Source: Veillonella sp. T11011-6
Lineage (GTDB): Bacteria; Bacillota; Negativicutes; Veillonellales; Veillonellaceae
NCBI RefSeq assembly: GCF_002959755.1
Contig: NZ_PPCW01000005.1
Location: 62,001 to 126,000, forward strand
DNA length: 64,000 nucleotides
Direction of reading: 5' to 3'
A program made the position numbers and the translations under genes. The notes beneath the pieces were generated by a model. That model searched no databases and was not told the origin of the DNA. It saw only the letters and a program-made list of their open reading frames with translations. Each line of letters begins with the position of its first letter. Positions within the stretch are counted from its first letter, which is position 1. Shown piece after piece: positions 9,221 to 17,317 of the stretch.

Positions 9221-9904
9221 ATGATGGGAGGTTTATTAGAGTTCGTTTATCGCTTATTAAACCCCATTGAAGAAAAACATCCGCGCATGTACCACTATGA
9301 TGTTACCTATGGACAGCTTGCATGGATGTTGGTATTGGCCCTCATATGTTATCAATTTACCATCGTTGGTGAAAGCGTCTATTTAGATGCTATACGAGCA
9401 TTTATACGTAATTCATCGCTTTTGGTAAAGTGGCAATTGTTTTCGCTTCCCGTAGGGCAGCATGAAATACAAGTCTTTTTTGAGCAGCTAAGTAAGCCTC
9501 GTGAGTTTTGGAATGTAGGTCGCTTTACGTGGGTAATTTTAAAAGCGGCGCTTATGTCCGGTATCTTGTTAGGTTACGCTATGTTGCAAAAGCGTAAGTT
9601 CTACATTCGTGGCGTAGTTACCGGTGTATTACATATGATGGCCTTTGCCCAATTAGTAGTAGCTATGATTACGCTTACGGCAGGTATTATGTTGATTCTT
9701 ACATCCATACCGATTATATTGCAAGCCATTATTGGCTTTTGCATGATTGTTTTATGCATTCTTAGTACTGTATTGCTACTACAGACCATGGGGCGTATAG
9801 CCGGAGCATGTATTAATGGCAGTTTTTATGAAGGACTAAGCATTATGTTAATTGCTATTTTAGCATCACTATTATGTGAAGTGCTATATACATTAACTCG
9901 ATAA
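9221..9904 (+). CDS. Multi-pass membrane protein, unknown function
   Basis: A 227-residue protein with about five hydrophobic segments. Two in-frame GTG codons lie just upstream (9209, 9212), but the ATG at 9221 is spaced correctly from AAAGGTGG (9204-9212), so it is chosen. The N-terminus (LLEFVYRLLNPIEEKHP) is cytoplasmic and lacks the motif shared by the 8368 and 10698 proteins. The next gene starts 15 bases downstream, so these two are likely cotranscribed. No known family is recognised with confidence; Yip1-like topology is a possibility. Confidence 0.6.
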   Translation: MMGGLLEFVYRLLNPIEEKHPRMYHYDVTYGQLAWMLVLALICYQFTIVGESVYLDAIRAFIRNSSLLVKWQLFSLPVGQHEIQVFFEQLSKPREFWNVGRFTWVILKAALMSGILLGYAMLQKRKFYIRGVVTGVLHMMAFAQLVVAMITLTAGIMLILTSIPIILQAIIGFCMIVLCILSTVLLLQTMGRIAGACINGSFYEGLSIMLIAILASLLCEVLYTLTR

Positions 9905-9919
9905 TACATAAGGAGTATT

Positions 9920-10549
9920 ATGACTTGGTATAAGGACATATTACATTTATTTACAAAATTGAGTGACAGATCCTTTCAAAATATTATTAGAAATGGAACC
10001 TATACTCGAGCTATACTAAATCTTATAATATCTACAATTGTATTATATGTAACGACCTATGCTTTGCCGTTCATAGTGAAAGCTGTGTCTCCCGCATTAG
10101 GCATAAAACGGATGACAGGGTTAACACATTTTGATATAGTGAGTGCTTTCGGGAATGCATCGTTTTTAATTTTTCAGATTATCCTAGGAGCTTTCGTTAT
10201 CTGGCGATTACTAGTATTGCTAGGTGGTACTGGGACCTATAGGGGCGTGATGCGAAACTATATCTATGGCTTAGCTTATACGAATGCACTGCGTACCGTA
10301 GTATTAGTGTTGATCCATATAGTGGGGCTCATATTATTTTATCTATCTATGCCGAAATATGTAGGGGATATGGCCTATCTTGTAACCATGTTTAGTCAAT
10401 ATTATGCTGTCTTTATTGGGGCTCAGCTCATGCGCCGCTATGTTGAATTAGGTATCGTAAAAACATATATTATTATGTTTATTGTGGCGTTGCTATCAGT
10501 GTCGGTATTGCCTCAATGGATCCGATTTGTACATACCCTAGTTAAATAA
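9920..10549 (+). CDS. Multi-pass membrane protein, unknown function
   Basis: A 209-residue protein with about five hydrophobic segments (for example around 33-55, 80-103, 125-145, 150-170 and 180-200). It follows the previous gene by 15 bases with a clear AAGGAG site and ends at a hairpin terminator, so the two form a two-gene unit. The layout resembles Yip1-type proteins, but sequence similarity to its neighbours is weak by eye. Confidence 0.6.
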   Translation: MTWYKDILHLFTKLSDRSFQNIIRNGTYTRAILNLIISTIVLYVTTYALPFIVKAVSPALGIKRMTGLTHFDIVSAFGNASFLIFQIILGAFVIWRLLVLLGGTGTYRGVMRNYIYGLAYTNALRTVVLVLIHIVGLILFYLSMPKYVGDMAYLVTMFSQYYAVFIGAQLMRRYVELGIVKTYIIMFIVALLSVSVLPQWIRFVHTLVK

Positions 10550-10571
10550 TATAAGATAATAATGTAGTATA

Positions 10572-10604
10572 ACCGCAAGATGAAAGTCTTGCGGTATTTC
10601 TTTG
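10572..10604 (+). terminator. Terminator
   Basis: Stem ACCGCAAGA (10572-10580) with TCTTGCGGT (10587-10595), followed by an interrupted T tract. Confidence 0.75.
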
Positions 10605-10697
10605 TTTTAATTTATATTAAAATTAATTATACATAATTTAAATTTGGAAATTTATGATATAATTAAATTTATAGTATAGTTGAGAGCGGAGTTAGTT

Positions 10698-11306
10698 ATG
10701 GATACGACATTTTTACGAGAAATATCCCTGCTGGTGCGTTCACCGAAGAAGGGAATCGATGAAATCTTCTGGTTTGGTACCCTTGAAAAGGGTATCAAAG
10801 CTGGCCTTGCCGGTTGGTGTGCCACTCATATTTTAGGCTTTGCCTTAGGTATTGTATTATTACCGCTAGCCATGACCTTTGGAGGTTTTTTATTTGGCTT
10901 TATACCGGCTGTATATGGCATATTTTCTATATTGAGAGAGATTTTAGGCCTTGGAATCTATTGGTTTGTAGGTAGCTTCATACTTTGGAAATTACTGAGC
11001 GTTCTTTTAGAACGTGAGTTTGATTTTAAGCAAGTATTAATGGGTACTGCCTATGTGGAGGGCTATACAGGCGCACTTGGGCTAGCATTAATTTTGGTAT
11101 CTATTATTTGCATTTATATTACGCCATTTTTAATGATTCTATTAGTTCCCTTAGCATTAGCCTATGTTGGTGCCGTTATCTACGTAGCCGTCATGCTTTT
11201 ATCTCGGATTATGAAAGTAGAGCCTATCACTGTAGGCGCTGTATATATAGTTCTATATATTATTAACCTTTTATATAACTGGATTATGCGCATACTCTTT
11301 GCGTAA
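10698..11306 (+). CDS. Yip1-like multi-pass membrane protein, paralogue of 8368-9039
   Basis: A 202-residue protein with five hydrophobic segments. An in-frame TTG at 10680 is ignored in favour of the ATG at 10698, which follows a GCGGAG site. The N-terminal LVRSPKKGIDEIFWFGTLEKG aligns with LIRAPFKRGIPEIVEFGTTQRG of the 8368 protein: the shared pattern is R(A/S)P..KGI.EI..FGT...G. It is the last of the membrane-protein cluster and ends at a strong terminator just before an IS200-like element. Function unknown. Confidence 0.65.
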   Translation: MDTTFLREISLLVRSPKKGIDEIFWFGTLEKGIKAGLAGWCATHILGFALGIVLLPLAMTFGGFLFGFIPAVYGIFSILREILGLGIYWFVGSFILWKLLSVLLEREFDFKQVLMGTAYVEGYTGALGLALILVSIICIYITPFLMILLVPLALAYVGAVIYVAVMLLSRIMKVEPITVGAVYIVLYIINLLYNWIMRILFA

Positions 11307-11312
11307 ATACAT

Positions 11313-11345
11313 AAAACCTCCTAGTTTTATACTAGGAGGTTTTTA
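11313..11345 (+). terminator. Terminator before the first IS200-like element
   Basis: Twelve-bp stem AAAACCTCCTAG (11313-11324) with its complement (11332-11343) and a T5 run. Confidence 0.88.
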
Positions 11346-11422
11346 TTGCTTGTACGCCGAATAGGCATGACTAAACCCCCAGTTAAACTGGGGGTCGGTA
11401 AAAATTCTTAGAGAAAAGGAAA

Positions 11423-11484
11423 GAACCTCCTAGTGATAGAATGAAGTTGGTCTGGCAACCACAACATTTCAACATAGGAGGTTC
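11423..11484 (+). promoter_or_regulatory. 5' leader stem that buries the tnpA ribosome binding site
   Basis: GAACCTCCTA (11423-11432) is the exact complement of TAGGAGGTTC (11475-11484), which contains the Shine-Dalgarno of tnpA (ATG 11486). A hairpin here would block translation. Salmonella IS200 is known to use such a leader stem, and the second element in this window has one with a different sequence. Confidence 0.75.
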
Positions 11485-11485
11485 A

Positions 11486-11956
11486 ATGTCAATGAATGAC
11501 GTAAAAAGCTTATCACATAGTAAATGGAGATGTAAATATCATATTGTTTTTGCTCCAAAGTATAGAAGACAAATAATTTATGGTCGGATAAAAGCTGATG
11601 TAGGTAAAATCTTACGAGATTTATGTAAGAGGAAAAATGTAGAGATTATAGAAGCGGAATGCTGTCCGGATCATATTCATATGCTAGTAACGATACCACC
11701 ACATTTAAGCGTATCGAGTTTTATGGGATATTTAAAAAGTAAAAGTAGCCTCATGATATTCGATAAACACGCAAATTTAAAATATAAGTATGGAAATAGA
11801 CATTTCTGGTGTAGAGGATATTATGTGGATACGGTAGGACGATATGAAGGAGCGATAAAAGAGTATATTCGCAATCAACTACAAGAGGATATAGCGCAAG
11901 ATACATTAAACTTTAAAGAATACACCGACCCGTTTACGGGTGAGCCAGTAAAATAG
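11486..11956 (+). CDS. tnpA: IS200/IS605-family Y1 transposase (copy 1)
   Basis: A 156-residue single-strand transposase. The HUH motif is in CPDHIHML, and the usual family features follow: SVSSFMGYLKSKSSLMIFDKH and the C-terminal helix GYYVDTVGRYEGAIKEYI, which carries the catalytic Tyr region. Length is normal, so the gene looks intact. The ATG at 11486 follows AGGAGG, although an in-frame ATG exists at 11441 without a ribosome site. Such enzymes cut and rejoin hairpin ends on single-stranded DNA. It is clearly related to, but different from, the second copy at 48501. Confidence 0.93.
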   Translation: MSMNDVKSLSHSKWRCKYHIVFAPKYRRQIIYGRIKADVGKILRDLCKRKNVEIIEAECCPDHIHMLVTIPPHLSVSSFMGYLKSKSSLMIFDKHANLKYKYGNRHFWCRGYYVDTVGRYEGAIKEYIRNQLQEDIAQDTLNFKEYTDPFTGEPVK

Positions 11957-11965
11957 GCAAAATAA

Positions 11966-12095
11966 AAGCCCCCGAGTAGGGGGCAGCCAGTGGTAATAGA
12001 GTGGTTGTCAGATCATTCAATGCCCTCTTTAGAGGGCCACCACTAGAGAAAGACCCTTATAGGGTCAGAGCAAACCACCCGTTCTACGGGTGGTT
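11966..12095 (+). ncRNA. Multi-hairpin 3' region of IS200-like element 1
   Basis: After tnpA come hairpins GCCCCC/GGGGGC (11968-11984), GCCCTCT-TT-AGAGGGC, GACCCT-TAT-AGGGTC, and the right-end hairpin (12073-12095). An outer AGTGGT/ACCACT pair may enclose the second. The second element has an equivalent series with different stem bases but the same loops (TTTAGA, TTATA) and the same linker GAGCAAACC. This suggests selection on a folded RNA or on single-strand DNA structure. No RNA has been shown; the call is structural inference. Confidence 0.5.
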
Positions 12096-12132
12096 ATGAT
12101 TTGAATGAAATTTTAGTAAAAGTAGTTTGTCA

Positions 12133-13035
12133 TTATTGAAGAGAATCATAATGTTGTAATAGTAGTTCTACATTGTCTTCATCGTATTCGATTTGTTGGG
12201 ACCATCTTGCGACTTGTTTAAGCGGTGAACCCTCTATAGCACTTGTGATTAGTATGTATTCTACACCATCTCTTGCGTAGGAGAGGATAGATTCCAAAGA
12301 ATAGTCTGCTAGCATATCGATTTGACGATATAAGATGTATTGGAACACCTTGTTGAATAGCCCCATATCGTGATTTGCTATATAGCTTTGTACAGCGGTA
12401 ATAAGTTTTTCTATGTCATGAGATAATGTATTAATTTGTACAGTCCATTCTTCATCGATAGGCTCTGTTGTACCGTATAAATCTAACAGTTTCGCATAAT
12501 ACTGTACATCAGGATTTGGGCTGTATTGAAAGTATGATGAATCTATATCAAGGGCTAATAGTTCAAATATATTCTGAATAGTTAAACGCTCGTCAGGACT
12601 AAACTCGCTATCATCGTCTTCAATGGTAAAGATTACCTGATCAGATTGAGTATCCTCTGCGAGTAGTTCAACCGATGCTTCGCAGGATAGACCAACCCCA
12701 CATAGTTCGAGATCTTCAATATATTTATAAAAACGCGGGTGCATATGGCACGTATCGCATAAGCCTTCTTCTCCGAGTTCGAGCACAACCTTACATAGTC
12801 CTTGTTCGTTGAGCAATGGACACATTGGTTGTTCCTTAGAAAATACGAAATGGCTGCCCTCATCATCGACAGTGATAGCTTGGCGTAAGCTTTCACCAAG
12901 AGGGCCTGTCATGGTGTGATAGCGTTCAGCAATAGTCTCGTCGATATCGATGGTCCAAAGTTGACAACATGTATTTTCACATCGATCTGCTTTGCATTGA
13001 AATGTGTGATATATAGTAGGATATAATGAAATCAT
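12133..13035 (-). CDS. FliB-like protein (flagellin lysine-N-methylase family) with cysteine cluster
   Basis: A 300-residue protein with the cysteine pattern of the FliB/YkgJ group: CKADRCENTCCQLW (C14, C19, C23, C24), then CPLLNEQGLC, LCDTCHMHPRF and GLSCE. Enterobacterial FliB methylates flagellin lysines, and the cysteines probably bind an iron-sulfur cluster or metal. No flagellar gene is present in the window, and Veillonella-type bacteria are non-motile, so a different substrate is likely. The gene directly follows the first IS200-like element in opposite orientation. Confidence 0.7.
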   Translation of the reverse strand: MISLYPTIYHTFQCKADRCENTCCQLWTIDIDETIAERYHTMTGPLGESLRQAITVDDEGSHFVFSKEQPMCPLLNEQGLCKVVLELGEEGLCDTCHMHPRFYKYIEDLELCGVGLSCEASVELLAEDTQSDQVIFTIEDDDSEFSPDERLTIQNIFELLALDIDSSYFQYSPNPDVQYYAKLLDLYGTTEPIDEEWTVQINTLSHDIEKLITAVQSYIANHDMGLFNKVFQYILYRQIDMLADYSLESILSYARDGVEYILITSAIEGSPLKQVARWSQQIEYDEDNVELLLQHYDSLQ

Positions 13036-13193
13036 AATCGTCTCACTTGTAGTAAAAAATATTCTACGTGCATTGTATCATAGGGGAGTTGTCTATGCAT
13101 TAATATTATAAATAAAGATTAATAAATCGTATCGATTTAGTGTATAATTGTATATATACACACTATGGTCCTGTTTGAGAGATGGAGGAGCCT

Positions 13194-13757
13194 ATGAAAT
13201 CCTTATTTGTAAAAGGTAGCCTTGTATTAGCCTTGGCAGCAGTGTTTGGTATGCCAAATGCAAGTGCAGCCCATTTAGTAGCGGTAGAACCAACTGTTGC
13301 CGTTGTTGATGGAAACCATGCAGCGATTGTAGGTGCCAATGGTTTATTAAATGCATTTATTCAAAATCATCCAAATGCAGCTATCACTGAAATCGCCTTT
13401 GATGCGGATGGTGGTCAAATTAGATATGATGTAGACGGTTTTGATGAAAGTGGCAAATATGAGCTTACGTATATCTATGCCACAAATCAAATCTTTGAAA
13501 AACGTGAAGGTGACTTCCATAAATCGTTAAAGAAAAAATCCTTTGATCCTCGTGAAATCTTACCGCCAGCAGCAGTAGTTAACTTTGCGTATGCTCAAAC
13601 GCAAGGCAAAGCGACAAGCCTTAATGGGTGGTCTGTACAGTATGATAAAGGTAAAATAGTGTACAAAGTTAGCTTCGGTACAGAAGGTGACAAAGAGGTA
13701 GATGTACGAATTGATGCTATGAATGGTACTTTATTATCTGTTAAATTTGATGATTAA
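13194..13757 (+). CDS. Exported PepSY-type protein (1)
   Basis: A 187-residue protein with a signal peptide (cleavage near NASA-A, about residue 25) and two PepSY-like units. The first has GANGLLNAFIQNHPNAAI followed by beta strands ending in DVDGFDESG. The second runs from LPPAAVVNFAYAQTQG to the C-terminus. ATG 13194 is chosen over an in-frame ATG at 13182 because GGAGGAG lies between them. It is probably periplasmic; PepSY domains are thought to act as protease inhibitors or matrix proteins. It aligns domain for domain with the broken gene at 14274-15428. Confidence 0.7.
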   Translation: MKSLFVKGSLVLALAAVFGMPNASAAHLVAVEPTVAVVDGNHAAIVGANGLLNAFIQNHPNAAITEIAFDADGGQIRYDVDGFDESGKYELTYIYATNQIFEKREGDFHKSLKKKSFDPREILPPAAVVNFAYAQTQGKATSLNGWSVQYDKGKIVYKVSFGTEGDKEVDVRIDAMNGTLLSVKFDD

Positions 13758-13821
13758 ACCTTTCTATAATTAGTAAATACAACTTAATAGTCAAAGGCTT
13801 ATTATTTTAAATATAAAAAGT

Positions 13822-13876
13822 AAACTCCTTAAAACTGTCTTTTTTGTAGTAAATGATAGTTTTAAGGAGTTTTTTT
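13822..13876 (+). terminator. Terminator after the first PepSY gene
   Basis: Fifteen-bp stem AAACTCCTTAAAACT (13822-13836) with its complement (13858-13872), then T7. Confidence 0.85.
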
Positions 13877-14273
13877 GTGAAAGTTTGCTCATGAAATGGG
13901 ATGTTTAGTTTATGAGAATTACAATGAGAGGCCATGATTCCTTTATATATGGGGAAAAATGGATTTTTAAATTTGGTTCATAGAATACTTAATTGCAAAT
14001 CGAATACTATAGAATTTCATTGAAATTACATATAAATTCATTTTATTCTCACGCTAAAAGTAGCTGGCTGGGGAGGTTCTACATTTTTATTTCATAGATT
14101 ATGGATAATATGTGTCCAGTCAAAGGACAGAACTCAAATATATCGGGAATTTCCAGACTATATATCTACAGTCCACGCTAGATATATGTTTTGGAACTAT
14201 AACGATAACACCGAGTTGGTTAAAAATATATATGCGTAGTTTTGCATATATATGGATTATCAAGGAGGATATT
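13877..14273 (+). promoter_or_regulatory. Long AT-rich leader with a hairpin before the second PepSY gene
   Basis: About 400 bases without a plausible gene. Just before the ribosome site (AAGGAGG near 14262) is an inverted repeat ATATATATGC (14226-14235) and GCATATATAT (14244-14253). A second AGATATAT pair lies near 14160-14190. The region probably holds the promoter and a structured mRNA leader. No known riboswitch was recognised. Confidence 0.4.
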
Positions 14274-15428
14274 ATGAAAAAATCTATTTTGAAAAGTAGT
14301 ATTGCTTTAGCAGTAGCTGGCGTATTTGGTGCTACTGTAGCAGTAACAGCAGCTGAACAAGCAACACCAGTTCCTGTAACTCAAGAGGTAGCAGCTACTG
14401 CAGCTCTTGTGGCACAACCTGCTACTCATCAAGCAGTTCCTACAATTCAAGTAACTCCAGCAGCTAAAGTAGAAGCAGCTCCAGTAGCAGCTAAAACAGA
14501 AGCGACTCCTGCAACAGCTAAAGTAGAAGTAACTCCAGCGGCTAAAGTTGTACCAACAGAAGCTAAAGTTGAAGTGGCTCCAGTTGCACCAGCAGCTCAA
14601 AATACTACTCCAGTTCCAACAGCAACTCAAGACGTAAAAGCGCCAGTTGCTCAAGACACTGTAGTTCCAGCAGCAGCTAATCCTGCAGCAGCAACTCCTA
14701 CAATTGAGACTGCAGCTGTAGCAAAAGCTCCTAGCGAAGCTAAAGTAGTGCGTGCAGCAGATAAAAAAGTAGAAGCTAATAAAGAAGAAAAAAATACTAA
14801 AAAAGCGCAAGCACACAAAGCGCCTAAAGTAAAAGCTGACAAAGCAGTTAAAGCTGATAAAGCTGTAAAAGAAACTAAAGAAGTAAAAGCAGATAAAAAA
14901 GCTGACAAAAAAGAAACTACTAAAGAGGAAAAAAAAACTCTAAAAGTGGAAAATCACAACCTAGCACAACAAGTAAGCAAGCAGGCGTAGTCGATCAAAA
15001 TAGTATTTTCGTAATTGGTGCGAATTATTTAATCGACCAATTTGAAAATAAATATGGCGACTCTAAGATTACTAATGTATCCTTCAAAGCTGCCGATAAA
15101 ACTGCTATCTATGAAGTAGACGGTTTCAATAACTAGTGGTGCCCATTCCATGACTCTAGATGTGGCATCTGGTAATGTAACTGAAGGTACTCCTAAAGCA
15201 TATGATGCATCTATGGAAGCTAGTGCTATTGATGCTGGTACTGTGTTACCTCCACATGTGGCGATCAATGCAGCCTTCGCACAAACTGGCAATGTAGCAA
15301 CTGGTATTAACTCTTGGTCTGTAGCAAACCAAAACGGTAAACCTATTTATACTGTAGAGTTCCATGATGCACAAAATAAACCTGTATCCATCGTATTGGA
15401 TGCTAAAACAGGTATGGCAGTCAAATAA
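14274..15428 (+). pseudogene. Exported Ala/Pro/Lys-rich PepSY protein (2), broken by two frameshifts
   Basis: The ATG at 14274 follows AAGGAGG. The first 238 codons (stop at 14988-14990) give a signal peptide, an Ala/Pro/Val-rich stretch and a Lys-rich stretch with KADKAV repeats. Beyond the stop, codons starting at 14981 in another frame read AGVVDQNS...VIGANYLIDQF...EVDGFNN, then TAG at 15132-15136 region. From about 15135 the first frame resumes (SGAHSMTLDV...) to 15428. These pieces align in order with the intact protein at 13194 (VVDGN..VGANGLLNAF..DVDGFDESG; LPP..VNFAYAQT). One extra A in the A9 run (14929-14937) would fix the first break, and one base fewer near 15127-15136 the second. 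It is a pseudogene, a phase-variable gene, or affected by sequencing errors. Confidence 0.75.
14929..14937 (+). repeat. Poly-A9 tract at the first frameshift
   Basis: Nine consecutive A on the coding strand within the Lys-rich part. With ten A the frame would run into the PepSY domain through a Ser/Lys/Thr linker. Homopolymers of this length are typical slippage sites. Confidence 0.7.
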
Positions 15429-15434
15429 GCTAAT

Positions 15435-15722
15435 CTATACCCTATGCTACTGTAAAGCAAACCCCTTAAATACACGAACACTAAACACACATACTATATA
15501 CACAATACACACACAATACACACAAAACCCTTATACACAATAAACAATTACACACAGCCCCCTGGATTGGATAGACAAACATTGACTCTCTCCTATGCCG
15601 TCTGTCGTTCAGGGGGCCCCTTATGCATTGTGGTTCCCTCCCAATCATAAGATTATATACTTGGTATATAATACTCTCTCTCACAATAAGAACGTAACTG
15701 CTTTACAGTACGCTAGGTATAG
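15435..15722 (+). ncRNA. Structured AC-rich 3' region after the broken PepSY gene
   Basis: A long-range stem joins CTATACC (15435-15441) and ACTGTAAAGCA (15449-15459) to GGTATAG (15716-15722) and TGCTTTACAGT (15699-15709). Inside are a G-poor AC-rich stretch (about 15470-15555), a GCCCCCTG/CAGGGGGC stem (15557-15564 with 15610-15617), a CTTATG/CATAAG stem-loop and ATTATATA/TATATAAT. A strong terminator follows at once. No plausible protein is coded. AACACACATACTATA (15484-15498) recurs after the third PepSY gene (37773-37787, minus strand). It may be a 3' UTR domain or a separate RNA. Confidence 0.55.
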
Positions 15723-15731
15723 GAGAGCAGG

Positions 15732-15778
15732 AAAGCCCGTAATACATGTAGACCGCTGCATGTATTACGGGCTTTTTC
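15732..15778 (+). terminator. Strong terminator ending the PepSY/3' structured transcript
   Basis: Seventeen-bp stem (15732-15748 with 15759-15775) ending in T5. Confidence 0.9.
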
Positions 15779-15908
15779 TATGTCCATTCAATATAAAGAT
15801 GTACCATAAAAGGAAAATACATAGTAAAAATTGAAAAAGCGCAGATACAATGCATATCTGCGCTTTTGGTATATGGAGCATTTACTATTAGTAACAATAG
15901 TTAGCTTT

Positions 15909-17021
15909 TTATATGTATTGTCGAGGCACGCGTTCTGAGAAACCACAAAAGATTTCATAAGGAATTGTAGATGCAAGAGCAGCAATCTCGAGTGCAGAGA
16001 TGCTTTCATGACCTTGAAAACCTAGGAGCACAACCTTGTCACCTGGTTGTACAGTAATCGTATCTGGAACGGCCACCATGAATTGGTCCATACAGATGCG
16101 ACCCACTACAGGACAACGTGTGCCATGAATGAGGACTGTACCGCGGTTGGATAAGCTACGAGGGTATCCATCTGCATAGCCTACAGGAATGGTAGCAATC
16201 GTCATTGGTTCAGGTGTTACATAGGTAGAACCATAACCGATACCTTCACCTGCTTCTAGTCGCTGTACATGTACTACTTCGCTATGGAAGGAAAGAACCG
16301 GTTTTAACCCTAATCGATTTGGTACATCAAGGGATGGCATAATGCCATACTGAATAATACCAGGACGGGCATCGGTGAACAAGCTATCTTTTACGGATAA
16401 CAACCCAGCACTATTGGCAAGGGAGAAGCGATAGTCCGCATCAGGTCTAAATGCACGAATTTCATCGACCATTTTATGGAACTTTTGCGCCTGCCCATGA
16501 GCGTGGCTTTGATCAGCTGCATCGGCGTTACTCATATGAGAGAAGAAACCGTCTACCTCAAGATTTTCGTAGGACTCAACGCGTTTGATAAACTCAATAG
16601 CATCTTCAGGCTTGATACCAATACGATGCATGCCTGTATCAACGGCGACTGCAACGCGGATAATCATATCGTGGTTTTCCGCTACTTTGTCTAGTGCTTC
16701 CAAATCTGTAGATTCGCATACGGCAGGGATGGAATTGGTGTCTGCTACAAGCTCAAATGATTGTGGCCGTGTGAGACCTAGTAGGTAGATTGGTACCATA
16801 ATACCTGCATTGCGAAGTGGCACAGACTCTTCAGGAATGGCAACGGCTAAGGATTCATAACCTTCCTCAACGGCAATACGGCCCATCATAACGCTGCCGT
16901 GGCCATAGCCATTGGCCTTGATAACAGCTGTAGATGTGCTCCATTCCGGTAAACTATCTTTAATTTTACGCAAATTCTCGCGAACGAGACTTGTATTTAT
17001 GGTCAAATAGGTGGGTCTCAT
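15909..17021 (-). CDS. alr: Alanine racemase
   Basis: A 370-residue PLP enzyme that interconverts L- and D-alanine for peptidoglycan synthesis. AVIKANGYGHG carries the PLP lysine (K35), and GIGYGSTYV lies in the C-terminal half. The motif GRICMDQFMV is the usual Alr C-domain signature, with a Met/Asp pair near the substrate entry. A TTG at 17033 is in frame, but the ATG at 17021 follows GAGGAATACC and is preferred. It is a single gene facing leftward, back to back with the dehydrogenase gene at 17318. Confidence 0.95.
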   Translation of the reverse strand: MRPTYLTINTSLVRENLRKIKDSLPEWSTSTAVIKANGYGHGSVMMGRIAVEEGYESLAVAIPEESVPLRNAGIMVPIYLLGLTRPQSFELVADTNSIPAVCESTDLEALDKVAENHDMIIRVAVAVDTGMHRIGIKPEDAIEFIKRVESYENLEVDGFFSHMSNADAADQSHAHGQAQKFHKMVDEIRAFRPDADYRFSLANSAGLLSVKDSLFTDARPGIIQYGIMPSLDVPNRLGLKPVLSFHSEVVHVQRLEAGEGIGYGSTYVTPEPMTIATIPVGYADGYPRSLSNRGTVLIHGTRCPVVGRICMDQFMVAVPDTITVQPGDKVVLLGFQGHESISALEIAALASTIPYEIFCGFSERVPRQYI

Positions 17022-17317
17022 GGTATTCCTCAATTCTATATAACATTAATATAATTGTATAACTTTTAGGGAATTACACAATACTTTTGTGAAAGTTTTA
17101 TACAGAAATTCTATTTTTATGATTTTTATACATATATTATATACAATAAACGTGAAAGTATACTAATTAATATAGTTCTTTGTGATATTGATAGTATAAA
17201 TTCATATAAATAATAGTATAATTTATGTAGAAGTATTTTCCTTAATAGGTGTATGTACCCCTAGATTTGGGCATTATGTATACTCTATAAAATTTAATAG
17301 CTATGTAGGAGGTTCTC
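17022..17317. promoter_or_regulatory. Divergent intergenic region, AT-rich
   Basis: About 300 bases between alr (left) and the dehydrogenase (right). TATAAT-like hexamers occur near 17215-17221, and the right-hand gene has AGGAGG before its ATG. No palindrome or riboswitch was recognised. Confidence 0.35.

Larger units (their letters stand above)
11366..12102 (+). mobile_element. IS200/IS605-family element, copy 1 (tnpA only)
   Basis: The element holds a Y1 transposase gene between subterminal hairpins: 11376-11394 (nine-bp stem, one-base loop) on the left and 12073-12095 (AACCACCCGT stem, loop TCT) on the right. There are no terminal inverted repeats, as expected for this family. No tnpB is present. 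The exact ends are set only roughly, by comparison with the second element (48384-49108), which shares the right-end hairpin and the following TGATTT and has TAAACC just before the left hairpin. Confidence 0.8.

Noticed and set aside
14307-14908. Cys/Ser-rich and Ala-rich minus-strand frames
   Set aside because: They arise from the low-complexity Ala/Lys coding sequence on the plus strand; no start signals.
14988-15136. Selenocysteine or programmed read-through in the PepSY gene
   Set aside because: Both stops are TAG, not TGA, and the downstream pieces lie in different frames, so read-through cannot explain them.
15481-15684. Minus-strand frame rich in Cys, Val and Tyr
   Set aside because: It is the reading of an AC-rich untranslated stretch and lies inside a structured region.
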